Assembly: GCA_964573255.1 (NCBI GenBank)
Contig: CAZNJB010000057.1
Coordinates: 1-14,390, forward strand
Source of the DNA: CAYNUJ01 sp964573255
GTDB lineage: Bacteria; Bacteroidota; Ignavibacteria; Ignavibacteriales; Melioribacteraceae
Length of the DNA: 14,390 nucleotides
Direction: 5' to 3'
A model generated the notes under the pieces. That model was given only the letters and a program-made list of their open reading frames with translations. It had not been told where the DNA came from and ran no database searches. Every line of letters begins with the position of its first letter. The first letter of the stretch is position 1. The position numbers and the translations under genes are program-made. Positions 13,658 through 14,390 of this stretch are shown in pieces.

Positions 13658-14194
13658 ATGGAAGAATATCTTAATAGTATTAAAAAGCGGTTTGCCTATT
13701 ATAGAGAAATTGGTTTGAAAGCAATTGAACAAATTCCTGAAGATAAATTATTTTGGCAGTTGAACGAAGAGAGTAATAGCATCGGTATTATTGTAAATCA
13801 TTTACATGGGAATATGATTTCACGCTGGACAAATTTTTTAACAGAAGACGGGGAAAAAGATTGGAGAAGCAGAGATGCAGAGTTTGAAAATGATATAAAC
13901 TCACATCAACAGTTATTGGAGAAATGGAATGATGGCTGGAATTGTCTTTTTAACGCTATAGAAAATTTGACCGTTGAAGATTTAACAGTACAAATTACCA
14001 TTAGAAATGAAAAACATTCGGTGATTGATGCGATAAACAGACAATTGACTCACTATGCTTATCATATTGGACAAATAATATTCTTAGCAAAAATGATACA
14101 AAATGATAAATGGCAAACTTTATCGATTCCAAAAGGGAAATCAAAAGAATTTAATGATGAGATGAAAAATAAGCTAAATAGAGAAAAAATTTAA
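13658..14194 (+). CDS. DinB/YfiT-like four-helix protein (DUF1572 type)
   Basis: The 178-aa soluble protein looks like a member of the DinB-like metal-binding four-helix-bundle superfamily, closest in style to the DUF1572 group. The pattern is an N-terminal helix with IPEDKLFWQLNEESNSIG, then NHLHGNMISRW, an acidic loop, a long helix and a C-terminal THYAYHIGQI helix. His48, His132 and His136 are in the right places for the metal-binding triad of this superfamily. Members include thiol transferases and many proteins with no known reaction, so no substrate is assigned. It follows a 442-bp gap and has no evident link to the sugar locus. The ATG is the first start in frame, with only a weak AGGA about 11 nt upstream. 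Confidence 0.75.
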   Translation: MEEYLNSIKKRFAYYREIGLKAIEQIPEDKLFWQLNEESNSIGIIVNHLHGNMISRWTNFLTEDGEKDWRSRDAEFENDINSHQQLLEKWNDGWNCLFNAIENLTVEDLTVQITIRNEKHSVIDAINRQLTHYAYHIGQIIFLAKMIQNDKWQTLSIPKGKSKEFNDEMKNKLNREKI

Positions 14195-14390
14195 TTGTAT
14201 AACCCTATTCGGTATTTAGCAATGGTGACGATAGATTGTTCAACGTTCGAAGATAACTCTGTTCGGAAATCGTCTCTATCAGTCAACAGAGGTGATTCTT
14301 TGAGGATAATACCATAATAAATTCATCAAATTCAACTGATTTAATTAGTAATAGTTTTCTCCAACAATTGTATCACGCTATAACCAGGAA
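14195..14390. other. Downstream region without a confident gene
   Basis: No full gene is visible on either strand. On the - strand a frame without stops (about 14320 down to 14191, TAA at 14191-14193) encodes a plausible-looking tail ending KYRIGLYN, but it has no start codon and frameshifts or stops upstream, so at most it is a decayed gene end. No terminator with a T-run was found for the preceding gene. Confidence 0.3.

Overview
The window is about one third G+C and looks like a chromosome segment from the Bacteroidota/Ignavibacteriota side of the tree. The evidence is an outer-membrane TonB-dependent receptor with an N-terminal carboxypeptidase-like domain, signal peptides ending in ...GQ/SQ, frequent TTG/GTG starts and G-rich intergenic palindromes. 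The lineage is inferred from protein style only. All seven central genes and the last gene are on the + strand.

Layout. Positions 1-436 hold a C/G-rich composite inverted repeat and two small hairpins. Positions 437-4757 are a tight three-gene unit with 17-bp gaps: a membrane-anchored sugar-binding-protein-like protein, a transmembrane histidine kinase, and an NtrC-type sigma54-dependent response regulator. Positions 4758-5024 hold three TGACAACA repeats and a well-spaced sigma54 (-24/-12) promoter just upstream of a TonB-dependent receptor (5025-7565), which ends at a strong intrinsic terminator. A second cluster follows: a secreted GH65 glucosidase (7799-9988), an MFS transporter (10102-11328) and a cytoplasmic GH37 trehalase (11332-13215). 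The trehalase closely resembles fungal neutral trehalases and has an EF-hand-like Ca2+ loop. After a gene-free 442 bp comes a DinB/DUF1572-like protein (13658-14194), probably unrelated.

Proposed working. The locus reads as a self-contained sensing and utilisation system for trehalose or a related alpha-glucobioside. The receptor, which has no SusD partner, would bring the sugar across the outer membrane. The anchored binding protein would present it to the kinase, with no ABC permease nearby. The kinase would then activate the sigma54 regulator, which would bind the TGACAACA sites and switch on the receptor. The periplasmic GH65 enzyme could cleave sugar there, and the MFS protein would import the intact disaccharide or glucose for the cytoplasmic trehalase. 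The trehalase and sigma54-regulator assignments rest on clear motifs. The sensor partnership, the sugar identity and the GH65 and MFS substrates are inference.
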